This document shows positions 35,963 to 47,406 of a DNA stretch of 64,000 nucleotides, piece after piece (the first letter of the stretch is position 1; the number at the start of each line of letters is the position of its first letter). The DNA lies in assembly GCF_900090275.1 (NCBI RefSeq), contig NZ_LT607755.1, forward strand, positions 4,402,001 through 4,466,000, given 5' to 3'. This DNA is from Micromonospora zamorensis. Lineage in GTDB: Bacteria > Actinomycetota > Actinomycetes > Mycobacteriales > Micromonosporaceae. A program made the position numbers and the translations under genes. The notes under the pieces were generated by a model. That model was not told the origin of the DNA. It searched no databases and saw nothing but the letters and a program-made list of their open reading frames with translations.

Positions 35963-38170
35963 TCAGCGCGGATAGACCACGAACTTGGGTGCGGAACCAC
36001 CGGTTGACGGTGGTACGCGGTAGTGACGCAGCGTGAACTGCATCATGTCGCGGAACGCCGGGCCGGCGATCGCCGCGCCCCCGAAGTTGGGCGCGTACAC
36101 GAAGACCGCGATCACGTACCGGGGGTTCTCGGCGGGTGCCATGCCGATGAAGGAGGACACCTCGCCGGGCTGCTTCTTGCCGTCCACGTACCGCCAGCCG
36201 GTGCCGGTCTTGCCGGCGACCCGGTAGCCGGGGACCGCGGCGGTGAGCCCGGTGGCATGGTCGACGGTGGTGACCGCCTCCAACATCTCGCGCAGGTCCG
36301 CCGCGTTCTGCGGGCTGAGCACCGATCGGGTCGCCGGAGCGGGCGCGGGAGTGCGCTTGCCGTCCGGACCGATGATCTCCTTGATCAGATGTGGCTGCAC
36401 GTACGTGCCGTTGTTGGCGATGGCGGCGTACGCGGCGGCCATCTGCAACGGCGTGGCGTCGACGCTGTGCCCGATCGGCACCGACCCCTCCGACGAGTCG
36501 CTCCACTCGTCGGCCGGCAGCAGACGTCCGCTGGCCTCCCCCGGCATTCCCTCGCCGGTGGGCTTACCCAGCCCGAACCGCTTCTGGTAGTCGATCAACC
36601 GGTCCTTGCCGAGCTGGCCGGCGATCGTGATGGTGCCGACGTTCGACGAGTAGGCGAGCATCCCCGGCACGCTCATCTTCTTGCCGTCGGCGGGATGGGT
36701 GTCGGAGAACCAGGTGTCACCCTTCTTGATGCTGTTGGCGATGGGCAACGCCGTGTCCCGCGTGATCACACCCTCCTGCAACGCCGCGCCGAAGGTGATC
36801 GCCTTGTGGATCGAGCCGGGGTCGACGACGAAGCTGGTCGCCGCGTCCTCCCGGGCGACCGGGTCGCTCGGGAACGGCTTCGCCGCGCTGTAGGTGGGAT
36901 TGCTGGCCTGGGCCAGCACCGCACCGGAGGGGATCTCGATGATCACTGCGACGCCGGTGCCGCCGCGCTGCTGGGCCATGCCCGCGCTGAGGATCTGCTG
37001 CGTACGGAACTGCAGGTCACGGTCGATGGTGAGGGTCAGCGAGCTGCCCGGCTTGGCGGGAGTGGTCTGGCTGTAGCCACCCGGGATCGGCGCGGCGAGG
37101 TCACCGAGGCCGGCCTCGTACACGCGCTTGCCGTCCTGCCCGGCGAGCACGTCGTCGTAGCGGGCCTCCAACCCCTCCAGGCCGGCCATGTCCTGACTGG
37201 TGAAGCCGATCAGGTTGGCCGCCAGGTCACCGCCGGGCACGTCACGGCTCTCGTCGCGGTGCACCCCGATGCCGGGAAGCTCCAGCGCCTGCACCCGCTT
37301 GGCGGTCGGAATCTCCACACCCCGGGCCAGGTAGGCGAACGTGGACAACTTGCCGTTCTCCAGCCTGCGGGGCTTCATCAGCTCGACCAGCTTCGACGAC
37401 GGGATGCCGAGGAGCGGGGAGAGCGCCGCCGCCGTGCTGGCCGGATCCTTCACCTCGGTCGGGTCGGCGAACACGTAGCGGGCCTCGACACTGCGGGCCA
37501 GGGGCGCGCCGGTGCTGTCGTAGATCGCGCCCCGCGGCGCCGGCAGCTCGACAGTGCGCAGGCGGTCGGCGATGCCACCCCCGGCGTACGCCGGAGCGTC
37601 GACCGCCTGCAGGAAGATCAGCCGGATCCCGATGACGGCGAACAGCGTCAGGGCGAGCGCGGTGCCCAGCCGCAGGCGCAGTCGCGACTCGGCCAGCTTC
37701 GGAGGGCGCGGTGGCTTGCGGGACGGTCGGCGGGCCGCCGGTCGGTCGGTGCGCCGCGGCGCGCGTGGCGTGGTCCGGCGGCGTGGCGGCGGCTCGTCGA
37801 CGCCCGGGGCACGCGGGGTGCGCGGCGAGACGGTGCGCACGACGCCTCCGCGCCCGGCCGCCGGAGCGTCGCGCCGGCCGGCCCGGGCGGCGGCCCGGCC
37901 GCCGTCGAGCACCTGCAACGCCGGCCGGAACGGGTCGCCGGAGCGGGTGCTGCGCGGCGTGCGCCGCTGCTCGGCGCCCCCGCTGCGCGCCGGCGTGCCG
38001 CGTTCCTCCCGGACAGTGCGACCCCTCGGGGTGTACGCGCGAGCCCCGGAGATGCCCCCGATGCCCGGCTCGCCCGTGCGGGACTCCCCGTCGACGGGGC
38101 CGGCGTCACGCGAAGAACCGCGCCGGGCCCCCGTGGGGTCCCGGCGCGGCTCGTCCGACCTTGGTGGCAC
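35963..38170 (-). CDS. ftsI: Divisome transpeptidase FtsI (PBP2b-like)
   Basis: This is a class B penicillin-binding protein of 735 residues. A long, basic cytoplasmic part (about 1-165) precedes one TM segment (RLRLGTALALTLFAVIGIRLIFLQ), a dimerisation/pedestal domain, and the transpeptidase domain. The active-site motifs are SIHK (in VVDPGSIHKAITFG), SSN (in AYSSNVGT) and KTG (in VAGKTGTGWRYVDG). No PASTA domains are present. It crosslinks septal peptidoglycan with FtsW. It lies 3 bp downstream of ftsL and 91 bp upstream of the chosen murE start. Confidence 0.95.
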   Translation of the reverse strand: MPPRSDEPRRDPTGARRGSSRDAGPVDGESRTGEPGIGGISGARAYTPRGRTVREERGTPARSGGAEQRRTPRSTRSGDPFRPALQVLDGGRAAARAGRRDAPAAGRGGVVRTVSPRTPRAPGVDEPPPRRRTTPRAPRRTDRPAARRPSRKPPRPPKLAESRLRLRLGTALALTLFAVIGIRLIFLQAVDAPAYAGGGIADRLRTVELPAPRGAIYDSTGAPLARSVEARYVFADPTEVKDPASTAAALSPLLGIPSSKLVELMKPRRLENGKLSTFAYLARGVEIPTAKRVQALELPGIGVHRDESRDVPGGDLAANLIGFTSQDMAGLEGLEARYDDVLAGQDGKRVYEAGLGDLAAPIPGGYSQTTPAKPGSSLTLTIDRDLQFRTQQILSAGMAQQRGGTGVAVIIEIPSGAVLAQASNPTYSAAKPFPSDPVAREDAATSFVVDPGSIHKAITFGAALQEGVITRDTALPIANSIKKGDTWFSDTHPADGKKMSVPGMLAYSSNVGTITIAGQLGKDRLIDYQKRFGLGKPTGEGMPGEASGRLLPADEWSDSSEGSVPIGHSVDATPLQMAAAYAAIANNGTYVQPHLIKEIIGPDGKRTPAPAPATRSVLSPQNAADLREMLEAVTTVDHATGLTAAVPGYRVAGKTGTGWRYVDGKKQPGEVSSFIGMAPAENPRYVIAVFVYAPNFGGAAIAGPAFRDMMQFTLRHYRVPPSTGGSAPKFVVYPR

Positions 38171-38173
38171 TGG

Positions 38174-38779
38174 TCAGCCTCCCGCACCCTGGCTGGTCAC
38201 CGACGGCTTGCCGGTCGCCGGCTGCGGCACGCCGATCGTCTTGCCGTCCGGCAGCCGGATGTAGCCCGGCTCGCCGGCGTCCACCAGACCCAGCCGCCGC
38301 GCGTTGGCGGTCAGGTTGCCCGGCGCCTCGGCCTCGGCGATCTGCTTGTCCAGTTGCTGCTTCTCCAGGTCCAGTCGAGCCTGCTGCTGCTGCAACCGCT
38401 CCAACCGGAACGCGTTCTCATTGATCTTGGTGTTGACCGCCAGGATGCCCAGCACCCCGCCGACCACCAGCAGCACGATCAGCGCCGCGAACGGCGCGCG
38501 CGGCACCGACACCGGCGGTGGCGGCGCCACCCGCAGCCGAGGCGGGCGGGCGACGGTGGCGCTGGCGGCCTTCTCGACCGGTCGCAGCGCGGCGGTGCCC
38601 TGAGTCGGGAACTCGCGCGCCCCCCGGGCGCGAGTCTCCCCCTGCCGATTCGTTCGATCGATGCGTGGCGTACCGTTTCCGAGGCGCGGAGCCCGCTCCG
38701 CCGCGGTCCGGCCCCCCGACCGCGGTGCGCGCTGCTCGCCGCCGGTGACGTCCCGGCGGCCGCGCTTGTCAATGTTCAT
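38174..38779 (-). CDS. ftsL: Cell division protein FtsL (bitopic, coiled coil)
   Basis: This is a protein of about 201 residues with the FtsL layout. A long basic cytoplasmic region (1-95) precedes one TM segment (APFAALIVLLVVGGVLGILAVNTK), a short coiled coil (NENAFRLERLQQQQARLDLEKQQLDKQIAEAE) and a C-terminal tail (NLTANARRLGLVDAGEPGYIRLPDGKTIG). FtsL forms a complex with FtsQ and FtsB. The start at 38779 has a GAGGGGGAGGG ribosome-binding site. Assignment rests on position between rsmH and ftsI plus topology. Confidence 0.88.
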   Translation of the reverse strand: MNIDKRGRRDVTGGEQRAPRSGGRTAAERAPRLGNGTPRIDRTNRQGETRARGAREFPTQGTAALRPVEKAASATVARPPRLRVAPPPPVSVPRAPFAALIVLLVVGGVLGILAVNTKINENAFRLERLQQQQARLDLEKQQLDKQIAEAEAPGNLTANARRLGLVDAGEPGYIRLPDGKTIGVPQPATGKPSVTSQGAGG

Positions 38780-38837
38780 GTCCCTCCCCCTCAACGTCCG
38801 TCCCTCTGCCGTCCCGGTGCCCCTGACCCCCCACGGA

Positions 38838-39878
38838 TCAGGCGGACCCCGTGCCCGGTTGGTGCATTCCCTTCACCCGTCGGCGAGACCGTTCGCGGTC
38901 GGTCCGCCCAAGCTCTGTCGCGTTCGGGTCGAGTCGCTCCGCGGCCCGCAGCCGCACCGAGGCGGCGCGCGGGTTGGCGGCGACCTCCGCCTCCCCGGGC
39001 AGTTCGGCGCCACGGCTGAGCAGCCGGAACGTCGGACCGGACCCGGGAAGTTCGACCGGGAGGTCGACCGGGCCCGTGTTGCGGACCCGGCCCGCGAGCG
39101 CCGCCTTGGTGAGCCTGTCCTCCAGCGAGTGGTAGGACAGGACCACCATGCGACCGCCCACGGTCAGTGCGTCGAGCGCGGATGGCAACGCTGTCTCCAG
39201 CGCTGCCAGCTCTTTGTTTACCTCGATCCGTAAAGCCTGAAACGTTCTCTTTGCCGGGTGTCCGCCCGTTCGTCGGGCCGGCGCCGGGATGGAGTCCCGG
39301 ACCAGCTCCGCAAGCAGCGCGGACGAGGTGATCCGGGCGCGTTCCCGCTCCCGGATGATCGCCGAGGCGATCCGGCCGGCGAACTTCTCTTCGCCGTAGA
39401 CCCGCAGCACCCGGGCCAGGTCCGGATGCCCGTAGGTGTTGACCACCTCCTCGGCGGTCACCCCCCGGGTCTGGTCCATCCGCATGTCCAGTGGCGCGTC
39501 CTGGGCGTACGCGAACCCGCGGTCGGGCGCGTCCAACTGCAACGACGAGACACCCAGGTCGAACAGGATCCCGTCGATGCCCGGATAGCCCAGCCGGTCG
39601 AGCACGTCCGGCAGCTCGTCGTAGACGGCGTGCTCCAGGTGCACCCGATCGGCGAACCGGGCCAGTCGGACCCGCGCGTGGGCGAGCGCCTCGGTGTCCC
39701 GGTCGAGCCCGATCAGGACCGTCTCCGGGTGCGCCTCCAGCACCGCCTCCGCATGCCCGGCCAGGCCGAGCGTCGCGTCGACGTAGATCGTCCGGCCGCC
39801 TCGACCCAGCGCGGGGGCCAGCAGCTCGAGACACCGCTCGAGCAGCACCGGCACGTGCGTGCCGCGCAACTCCCCCAT
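38838..39878 (-). CDS. rsmH: 16S rRNA (cytosine1402-N4)-methyltransferase RsmH (MraW)
   Basis: This is an SAM-dependent methyltransferase of 346 residues that modifies the ribosomal P site. It has [16 protein letters not shown], the SAM loop [50 protein letters not shown] and [14 protein letters not shown]. The ATG at 39878 is used; the frame runs much further upstream but without coding character. It is transcribed from mraZ through a 205-bp gap in which I see no gene. Confidence 0.95.
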   Translation of the reverse strand: MGELRGTHVPVLLERCLELLAPALGRGGRTIYVDATLGLAGHAEAVLEAHPETVLIGLDRDTEALAHARVRLARFADRVHLEHAVYDELPDVLDRLGYPGIDGILFDLGVSSLQLDAPDRGFAYAQDAPLDMRMDQTRGVTAEEVVNTYGHPDLARVLRVYGEEKFAGRIASAIIRERERARITSSALLAELVRDSIPAPARRTGGHPAKRTFQALRIEVNKELAALETALPSALDALTVGGRMVVLSYHSLEDRLTKAALAGRVRNTGPVDLPVELPGSGPTFRLLSRGAELPGEAEVAANPRAASVRLRAAERLDPNATELGRTDRERSRRRVKGMHQPGTGSA

Positions 39879-40083
39879 GATGACCCCCACTGGTTGAAAC
39901 GTCCGTTCTCTTCGTGCGCCTGTCGTCGGACGGCGCTGCCGTCGTACCGCCAGATCCCCATCCGCTCCCGCCGGACACCAGACCGTCGCCCGATGACTGG
40001 ATCGTGCGCCTGGCACCGGGGAAGGGGTGCCAGGAACTCGAAAGCGGCTGGAGATCTCGCAGTACGTCGGGCGCCGTTCCGCC

Positions 40084-40515
40084 CTACAGACCGCCTGGCA
40101 GCACCCCCTCCTCGATGTCGGCGAAGTCGTCTTCGCTCTCGGCGAGGTAGGTCTCCCAGGCGACCTTGTCCCAGATCTCCACCCGCGTGCTCGCGCCGAT
40201 GACCACCAACTCGCGGTCGAGCGCGGCATACTCCCGCAGATGGGCTGGAATGGTCACCCGACCCTGCTTGTCGGGAACCTCGTCGTGCGCGCTCGCGAAG
40301 AAGACCCGGCTGTAGGCCCGGGCCGCCTTGTGCGTCATCGGCTGCGCGCGCAACTGCTCCGCGATCCGCTGGAACTCAGGAGTCGGGAAGACGTAGAGGC
40401 AACGATCCTGCCCTTTGGTGACCACGACACCCCCCGCCAGCTCATCCCGGAACTTGGCCGGAAGGATCAACCGGCCCTTTTCGTCCAGGCGCGGAGTGTG
40501 GGTGCCGAGGAACAT
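40084..40515 (-). CDS. mraZ: Transcriptional regulator MraZ
   Basis: This is a protein of 143 residues with two AbrB-like MraZ repeats: [31 protein letters not shown] (first) and [48 protein letters not shown] (second). MraZ is the conserved first gene of dcw clusters and binds direct repeats in its own promoter. The ATG at 40515 is the family start. Candidate binding boxes and promoter lie at 40600-40631. Confidence 0.95.
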   Translation of the reverse strand: MFLGTHTPRLDEKGRLILPAKFRDELAGGVVVTKGQDRCLYVFPTPEFQRIAEQLRAQPMTHKAARAYSRVFFASAHDEVPDKQGRVTIPAHLREYAALDRELVVIGASTRVEIWDKVAWETYLAESEDDFADIEEGVLPGGL

Positions 40516-40599
40516 CGGCCCAACCCCCTCGCCCTTGAGCGGCGTTCGCGGCGCCGCTGACCCCCCGGGCCGGTGAGCCCTCCCGGCCTCACCATTGGT

Positions 40600-40631
40600 C
40601 CCCACTCTACTCCACTTCCCTCCACCCGCAA
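40600..40631 (-). promoter_or_regulatory. mraZ promoter with three MraZ-type boxes
   Basis: On the minus strand GTGGAG (40625-40620), GTGGAG (40615-40610) and GTGGGG (40605-40600) repeat with exact 10-bp period. TTGCGG (40631-40626) and TAGAGT (40609-40604), spaced by 16 bp, form a plausible -35/-10 pair, so the boxes fill the spacer and flank the -10. Tandem GTGG-type repeats at one-turn spacing are the known form of MraZ operators. Confidence 0.75.
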
Positions 40632-40687
40632 CCAGATTCGCCCGCGTGGCGCGCCCGATCGCCGCCTAAAACAGCACGTCACAAGGG

Positions 40688-40703
40688 GTGGAGCGGAGTG
40701 GAG
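40688..40703 (+). promoter_or_regulatory. Second pair of GTGGAG boxes facing murT
   Basis: GTGGAG occurs at 40688-40693 and 40698-40703 on the plus strand, again 10 bp apart, about 155 bp before the murT start and in the opposite orientation to the mraZ boxes. These may allow MraZ to act on the murT-gatD operon (inference). The rest of the 340-bp intergenic region shows no gene. Confidence 0.55.
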
Positions 40704-40855
40704 GGCCGAGACCGCCCTCCGGCGTGGTCCGCTTTCCGACATAGATCGACTCCGTCCGGCGGAGGTCCACCCGGCCGCCCGCGCAGCCACCACGGCCGAA
40801 CGGTTCACCGTCGGCGGCGATCTGGCGGGGCGGGCGGTCCGGTAACCTCGCTCGC

Positions 40856-42118
40856 GTGACCGACGCGAAAATGCCCCTACGGGCCAAGGTGGCCAGCTCC
40901 GTGTCACGGACCGCCGCAGCGCTCTCCCGGGCGGCCGGCCGCGGCGACGGTTCGGTGATCGGCGGTTGGATCGGCCTGAAGATCGACCCGGACCTGCTGG
41001 CCCACCTGTCGGCCGGGCGGGCGATCGCGCTCGTCTCCGGCACCAACGGCAAGACCACCACCACCCGGCTGACCTCGGCCGCGGTCGGCGTGCTCGGCCG
41101 GGTCGCCACCAACTCGTTCGGCGCCAACATGCCCAGTGGGCACACCTCGGCGCTGGCCAAGGCCGGCAGCACCCCGTACGCGGTGCTGGAGGTGGACGAG
41201 CACTACCTCGCCCAGGTGCTGGAGGCGACCGAGCCGCACGTGGTCGCGCTGCTCAACCTCTCCCGCGACCAGCTCGACCGCGCCAAGGAGGTCGCCATGA
41301 TGGCGCAGCTCTGGCGCGCGGCCCTGGTCCGGCACACCAACGTGCGGGTGGTGGCCAACGCCGACGACCCGCTGGTGGTGTGGGCCGCCACCCCGCCGGG
41401 CGACCCCGCCCGAGGCATCAACCCGCCGCACGTGACCTGGTTCAGTGCCGGCCAGCGCTGGCACGACGACTCCTGGGTCTGCCCGGAGTGCGGCTCCACC
41501 ATCCAGCGCTCCGGTGACCAGTGGTGGTGCACCGGCTGCCCGCTGCGCCGACCGGAGCCGAACTGGGTCGTCGAGGACGAGGGGGTGCTCGACCCCACCG
41601 GGGCCTGGCACAAGGTCTCGCTCCAGCTGCCCGGCAAGGTCAATCTCGGCAACGCCGCGACCGCGCTGGCCGTGGCCGCCGAGTTCGGCGTCCGTCCGGT
41701 CGACGCGGTGTCCCGCCTCGGCATCGTCACCTCGGTGGCCGGCCGTTACGCGCAGGTCGACAAGGACGGGCGCAACATCCGGCTGCTGCTGGCCAAGAAC
41801 CCGGCCAGCTGGCTGGAGGCCTTCGACATGGCCGACGACGCCCCGACCCTGCTCTCCATCAACGCGCGCGACCCCGACGGTCTGGACACCTCCTGGCTCT
41901 ACGACGTCGACTTCGCCCCGCTCCGTGGCCGGCAGGTGTTGATCACCGGCGACCGGGCATACGACCTGGCAGTCCGTCTGGACGTCAACGACGTGCCGTT
42001 CCAGCACGTCCGCACGTTCGACGACGCGATCCGGTCGGTCCCGCCCGGGCGGCTGGAGGTCATCGCGAACTACACCGCGTTCCAGGACATCCGAGCGGAG
42101 TTGGACCGTGTCATCTGA
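40856..42118 (+). CDS. murT: Lipid II isoglutaminyl synthase, MurT subunit (Mur ligase-like)
   Basis: This is a protein of 420 residues. The Mur-ligase ATPase core has ALVSGTNGKTTTTRLTSAAV and LEVDEHYLAQVLEATEPHVVALLNLSRDQLDRAKEV. A four-cysteine zinc ribbon, CPEC then CTGC (about 208-226), is inserted as in known MurT. The C-terminal DUF1727 region includes the segment INARDPDGLDTSWLYDVDF, which should carry the catalytic Asp. With GatD it amidates the D-Glu of lipid II to D-isoGln. It starts with GTG at 40856 and overlaps gatD by 11 nt. It is divergent from mraZ. Confidence 0.93.
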   Translation: MTDAKMPLRAKVASSVSRTAAALSRAAGRGDGSVIGGWIGLKIDPDLLAHLSAGRAIALVSGTNGKTTTTRLTSAAVGVLGRVATNSFGANMPSGHTSALAKAGSTPYAVLEVDEHYLAQVLEATEPHVVALLNLSRDQLDRAKEVAMMAQLWRAALVRHTNVRVVANADDPLVVWAATPPGDPARGINPPHVTWFSAGQRWHDDSWVCPECGSTIQRSGDQWWCTGCPLRRPEPNWVVEDEGVLDPTGAWHKVSLQLPGKVNLGNAATALAVAAEFGVRPVDAVSRLGIVTSVAGRYAQVDKDGRNIRLLLAKNPASWLEAFDMADDAPTLLSINARDPDGLDTSWLYDVDFAPLRGRQVLITGDRAYDLAVRLDVNDVPFQHVRTFDDAIRSVPPGRLEVIANYTAFQDIRAELDRVI

Positions 42119-42827
42119 GAGCCTGCGCATCGTCTGGATCTACCCCGACCTGCTGTCCACCTACGGCGACCGGGGCAACGCCCTGATCCTCGCCCGCCGG
42201 GCCCGCCAACGCGGCATGCCCGTCGAGGTGTTGGAGGTCCGCTCCGACCAGCAGCTGCCCGCGACCGCCGACATCTACCTGGTCGGCGGCGGCGAGGACG
42301 GCCCGCAGGCGCTGGGCGCGCAGCGCCTGCTCGCCGACGGCGGTCTGCACCGGGCGGTCGCCCAGGGTTCGGTGGTGTTCGGTGTCTGCGCCGGCTACCA
42401 ACTGCTCGGCACCTCGTTCTTCGCCAAGGGCGTGCAGTGCCGCGGCCTGGAGCTGCTCGACCTCCAGTCCGACCGGGGCCCGAGCCGGGCCGTGGGCGAG
42501 CTGGCCGGTGAGATCGACCCCCGGCTGGGCCTGCCACCGCTGACCGGTTTCGAGAACCACGGCGGCCGCACCCACCTCGGCCCGGAGGTCTCCCCGCTGG
42601 CCCGGGTCACCGCCGGGGTGGGCAACGATGGTGCCACCGAGGGCGCGTGGCGCGGCAAGCTGCTGGGCACCTATTCGCACGGCCCGGCGCTGGCCCGCAA
42701 CCCCGCCCTGGCCGACCTGCTGCTGCGCTGGGCCACCGGGGCACACCAGCTTCCTCCGCTGGACGACACCTGGCCCGACCGGCTCCGCAACGAGCGCCGC
42801 TCCGCGGTGGCCGCCGCCCGGCAATGA
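42108..42827 (+). CDS. gatD: Lipid II isoglutaminyl synthase, GatD glutaminase subunit
   Basis: This is a class I glutamine amidotransferase (CobB/CobQ-like) of 239 residues. The nucleophile Cys94 is in VVFGVCAGYQLLGTS, at the same position as in Staphylococcus aureus GatD. His191 is in LLGTYSHGPALARNP. GENHGGR-like FENHGGRTHLG is also present. It supplies ammonia to MurT. The GTG at 42108 overlaps murT, and its stop overlaps the next gene by ATGA, so subunits should be made in step. Confidence 0.93.
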   Translation: MSSESLRIVWIYPDLLSTYGDRGNALILARRARQRGMPVEVLEVRSDQQLPATADIYLVGGGEDGPQALGAQRLLADGGLHRAVAQGSVVFGVCAGYQLLGTSFFAKGVQCRGLELLDLQSDRGPSRAVGELAGEIDPRLGLPPLTGFENHGGRTHLGPEVSPLARVTAGVGNDGATEGAWRGKLLGTYSHGPALARNPALADLLLRWATGAHQLPPLDDTWPDRLRNERRSAVAAARQ

Positions 42828-43507
42828 TCCGAGCCGTCCGTCGGCTGCTCCGGCAACCGTCGGCCGCCCGGTTCGCCCTGCTCGTGCTGCTGATCGGCGG
42901 GTGCGGGCTGCTGCTCCTCCTGGTGCCCCGTCCGGATCCGGAGCAGTTGCCGCTGCTGGCCGACCGGCTGGGCGACCTCGCCCCGGTGGCGGCGATCCTC
43001 GGCGGCGCTCTGCTGCTGGTCGCGCTGGTACCCCGTACCTTCATCACGCTCGCCGCGGGCGCGATCTTCGGCCCCCTGGAGGGCGCCGCGTACGCCCTGG
43101 GCGCCGCGTTGGTGGCCGCGGCGATCGGGTTCACTGTCGGCCGGCTGCTCGGCCGGGAGTTCGTGGCCGAACGGGTCCGTGGTCGCCTGGCCCGCCTCGA
43201 TGGCTGGTTCGCCCGGCAGAGCGTGTTCGGTGTGGTCACCGTGCGGCTGCTGCCCATCGCCGGCTTCGGGCTGGTCAGCTACGGCTACGGCACGACCGGC
43301 GCGCGGGTGCTGCCGTTTTTGGCCGGCAGCGTGATCGCCTCCGCGCCGACCGCCGTCGGCTACGCGGCGATCGGCTCGGCGGTCAGCTCGCCCGGCCACA
43401 TCAACTGGTATGCCGCCGCACCGGCCAGCCTCGGCCTGATCGCCAGCGTGGTGCTCATCCACCAGTGGTGGCGTGCCGAGCGCCGACGCCGTCGCATGCC
43501 GGTCTGA
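42824..43507 (+). CDS. TVP38/TMEM64-family (DedA-like) membrane protein
   Basis: This is a membrane protein of 227 residues with about five hydrophobic stretches. The VTT/SNARE-associated signature is visible in VPRTFITLAAGAIFGPLEGAAYALGAALVAAAIGFTVGRLLGREFV, followed by VVTVRLLPIAGFGLVSYGYGTTG. Some DedA-superfamily proteins move undecaprenyl phosphate or phospholipids across the membrane. That would fit its place in the murT-gatD operon, but the substrate is unproven. The ATG overlaps the gatD stop (ATGA). Confidence 0.88.
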   Translation: MIRAVRRLLRQPSAARFALLVLLIGGCGLLLLLVPRPDPEQLPLLADRLGDLAPVAAILGGALLLVALVPRTFITLAAGAIFGPLEGAAYALGAALVAAAIGFTVGRLLGREFVAERVRGRLARLDGWFARQSVFGVVTVRLLPIAGFGLVSYGYGTTGARVLPFLAGSVIASAPTAVGYAAIGSAVSSPGHINWYAAAPASLGLIASVVLIHQWWRAERRRRRMPV

Positions 43508-43509
43508 CA

Positions 43510-44295
43510 GTGGCCGAGCCGACCGCCGGCCCGGCCGGGGAGCCACTGTCCGGCGGATTCGTCGCCGACGTGGTCCGGATCGGGGACACGGTACGACGTA
43601 CCCCGCCCGCCAACCTGGACTTCGTCGGCGCGCTGCTGCGCCACCTGACCGGGGTGGGCGCGGACCTCGCGCCCCGCCACCTGGGCGTCGACGCCCACGG
43701 TCGGCAGATGCTCAGCTACGTCGCGGGTCGGGTGCCGTGGCGGGACCGGGAGGATCCGGCGTTCTTCGCCGACGCGGCGCTGGTGCGGCTGGCCGAGCTG
43801 ATCCGGCGGCTGCACGACGCGTGTGCGGGCACCGGGCTGGCGGGCGACGCCGAGACGGTGTGCCACCGCGACCTGTCGCCGAAGAACACTGTGTACCGGG
43901 ACTCCCCCGCCGGGCCACTGCCGGTGGCCTTCCTCGACTGGGACCTGGCCGGCCCGGGCCGGCGGATCGAGGACGTCGCGTTCGCAGGCTGGCACTGGGC
44001 CGCGTTGGGCGAGGGCGCCGACCCGGTCGAGCTGGGTCGGCGCTGCCGGCTCCTCAGCGACGCCTACGACGCGGCGTCGACCGCGACCGCACCGGCCACG
44101 CTGGCGCGGGCCGAACTGGTGGGCGTGATGCTCGACCAGATCGAGAGCACCTGGCGGGGCATCGACGCCGGCACCGACCGCGACGAGCCGGGCATGCGCC
44201 GCCTGCGCGACCAGGGCACGGTCGAAGGAATACGAAGCTGGCAGAACTGGCTGAGCTCCCACCGCGGAATCGTGGCGGCCGCGCTGAAGGCCTGA
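43510..44295 (+). CDS. Aminoglycoside phosphotransferase-family (APH) kinase-like protein
   Basis: This is a protein of 261 residues with the APH/choline-kinase fold. It shows ELIRRLHDAC, the catalytic loop VCHRDLSPKNTVYRD (HxDxxxxN) and VAFLDWDLAGPGRRIEDVAFAGWHWAALG (metal-binding DxD). A clear P-loop/lysine strand at the N-terminus is short, so the substrate is unknown; such proteins phosphorylate small alcohols and amines, not only antibiotics. The GTG at 43510 is 2 bp after the TVP38-like stop, placing it last in the murT operon. Confidence 0.82.
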   Translation: MAEPTAGPAGEPLSGGFVADVVRIGDTVRRTPPANLDFVGALLRHLTGVGADLAPRHLGVDAHGRQMLSYVAGRVPWRDREDPAFFADAALVRLAELIRRLHDACAGTGLAGDAETVCHRDLSPKNTVYRDSPAGPLPVAFLDWDLAGPGRRIEDVAFAGWHWAALGEGADPVELGRRCRLLSDAYDAASTATAPATLARAELVGVMLDQIESTWRGIDAGTDRDEPGMRRLRDQGTVEGIRSWQNWLSSHRGIVAAALKA

Positions 44296-44309
44296 CCGCC
44301 CGTGCCCGG

Positions 44310-44384
44310 GTCGATCATGAAGTTGTGGTGGGGGATCAAACCCCTGCCACGGGGCGAACCAGGCACCACAACTCCATGATCGAC
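44310..44384. repeat. REP-like palindrome between convergent operon ends
   Basis: The arms 44310-44330 and 44364-44384 (GTCGATCATG...GTTGTGGTG) are complementary over 21 nt with one mismatch. The loop contains a nested GGGG-ATCAAA-CCCC hairpin. It lies between the convergent APH-like and leuS stops and can act as a bidirectional terminator. Confidence 0.7.
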
Positions 44385-44404
44385 GCCGGTGAGGGCCTGC
44401 GGCG

Positions 44405-47245
<2,841 letters not shown>

Positions 47246-47307
47246 CGTCTCTCCTCGCTTCGCTTCGCTTCGTATCGGCACCACCGGGCCGGGCCGGCGG
47301 CGGGCAC

Positions 47308-47333
47308 AAAAAAGCCCCTCGCGCAGGAGGGGC
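47308..47333 (-). terminator. Intrinsic terminator in the leuS leader (attenuator)
   Basis: Read on the minus strand, a 7-bp stem GCCCCTC/GAGGGGC with a 6-nt loop is followed by TTTTTT. It is one of the few canonical U-tract terminators here, and it precedes leuS by 62 bp. That fits an attenuator rather than the end of a gene. Confidence 0.85.
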
Positions 47334-47360
47334 CGCCGTGCTGTCGCTGCGTTCAGCGCA

Positions 47361-47399
47361 TCAGCACGGCCCGGTAAGAAGCAGGAAGACTCCGGCCAT
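47361..47399 (-). CDS. leuS leader peptide ([12 protein letters not shown])
   Basis: This is an ORF of 12 codons with the peptide [12 protein letters not shown]. It has three consecutive leucine codons (CTG CTT CTT), and CTT is rare in DNA this GC-rich. The ATG lies 7 bp after a -10-like TACACT (47412-47407), so the mRNA may begin at the start codon (leaderless). Downstream are complementary segments 47362-47370 and 47335-47343 (9 bp) and then the terminator at 47308-47333. The layout is that of a ribosome-mediated attenuator: stalling at Leu codons when tRNA-Leu is uncharged would change folding and let transcription reach leuS. The exact alternative structures need folding. Confidence 0.7.
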   Translation of the reverse strand: MAGVFLLLTGPC

Positions 47400-47406
47400 G
47401 TCCGGC

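Noticed and set aside
36023..39019. A roughly 1000-codon open frame antisense to ftsI and ftsL
   Set aside because: Very GC-rich DNA gives long open frames opposite real genes. The product is Arg/Gly/Val/His-rich with no domain, and the other strand holds certain ftsI and ftsL genes.
43510..44295. Antibiotic resistance gene
   Set aside because: The APH fold alone does not imply drug resistance. The context is a cell-wall operon and the substrate is unknown.
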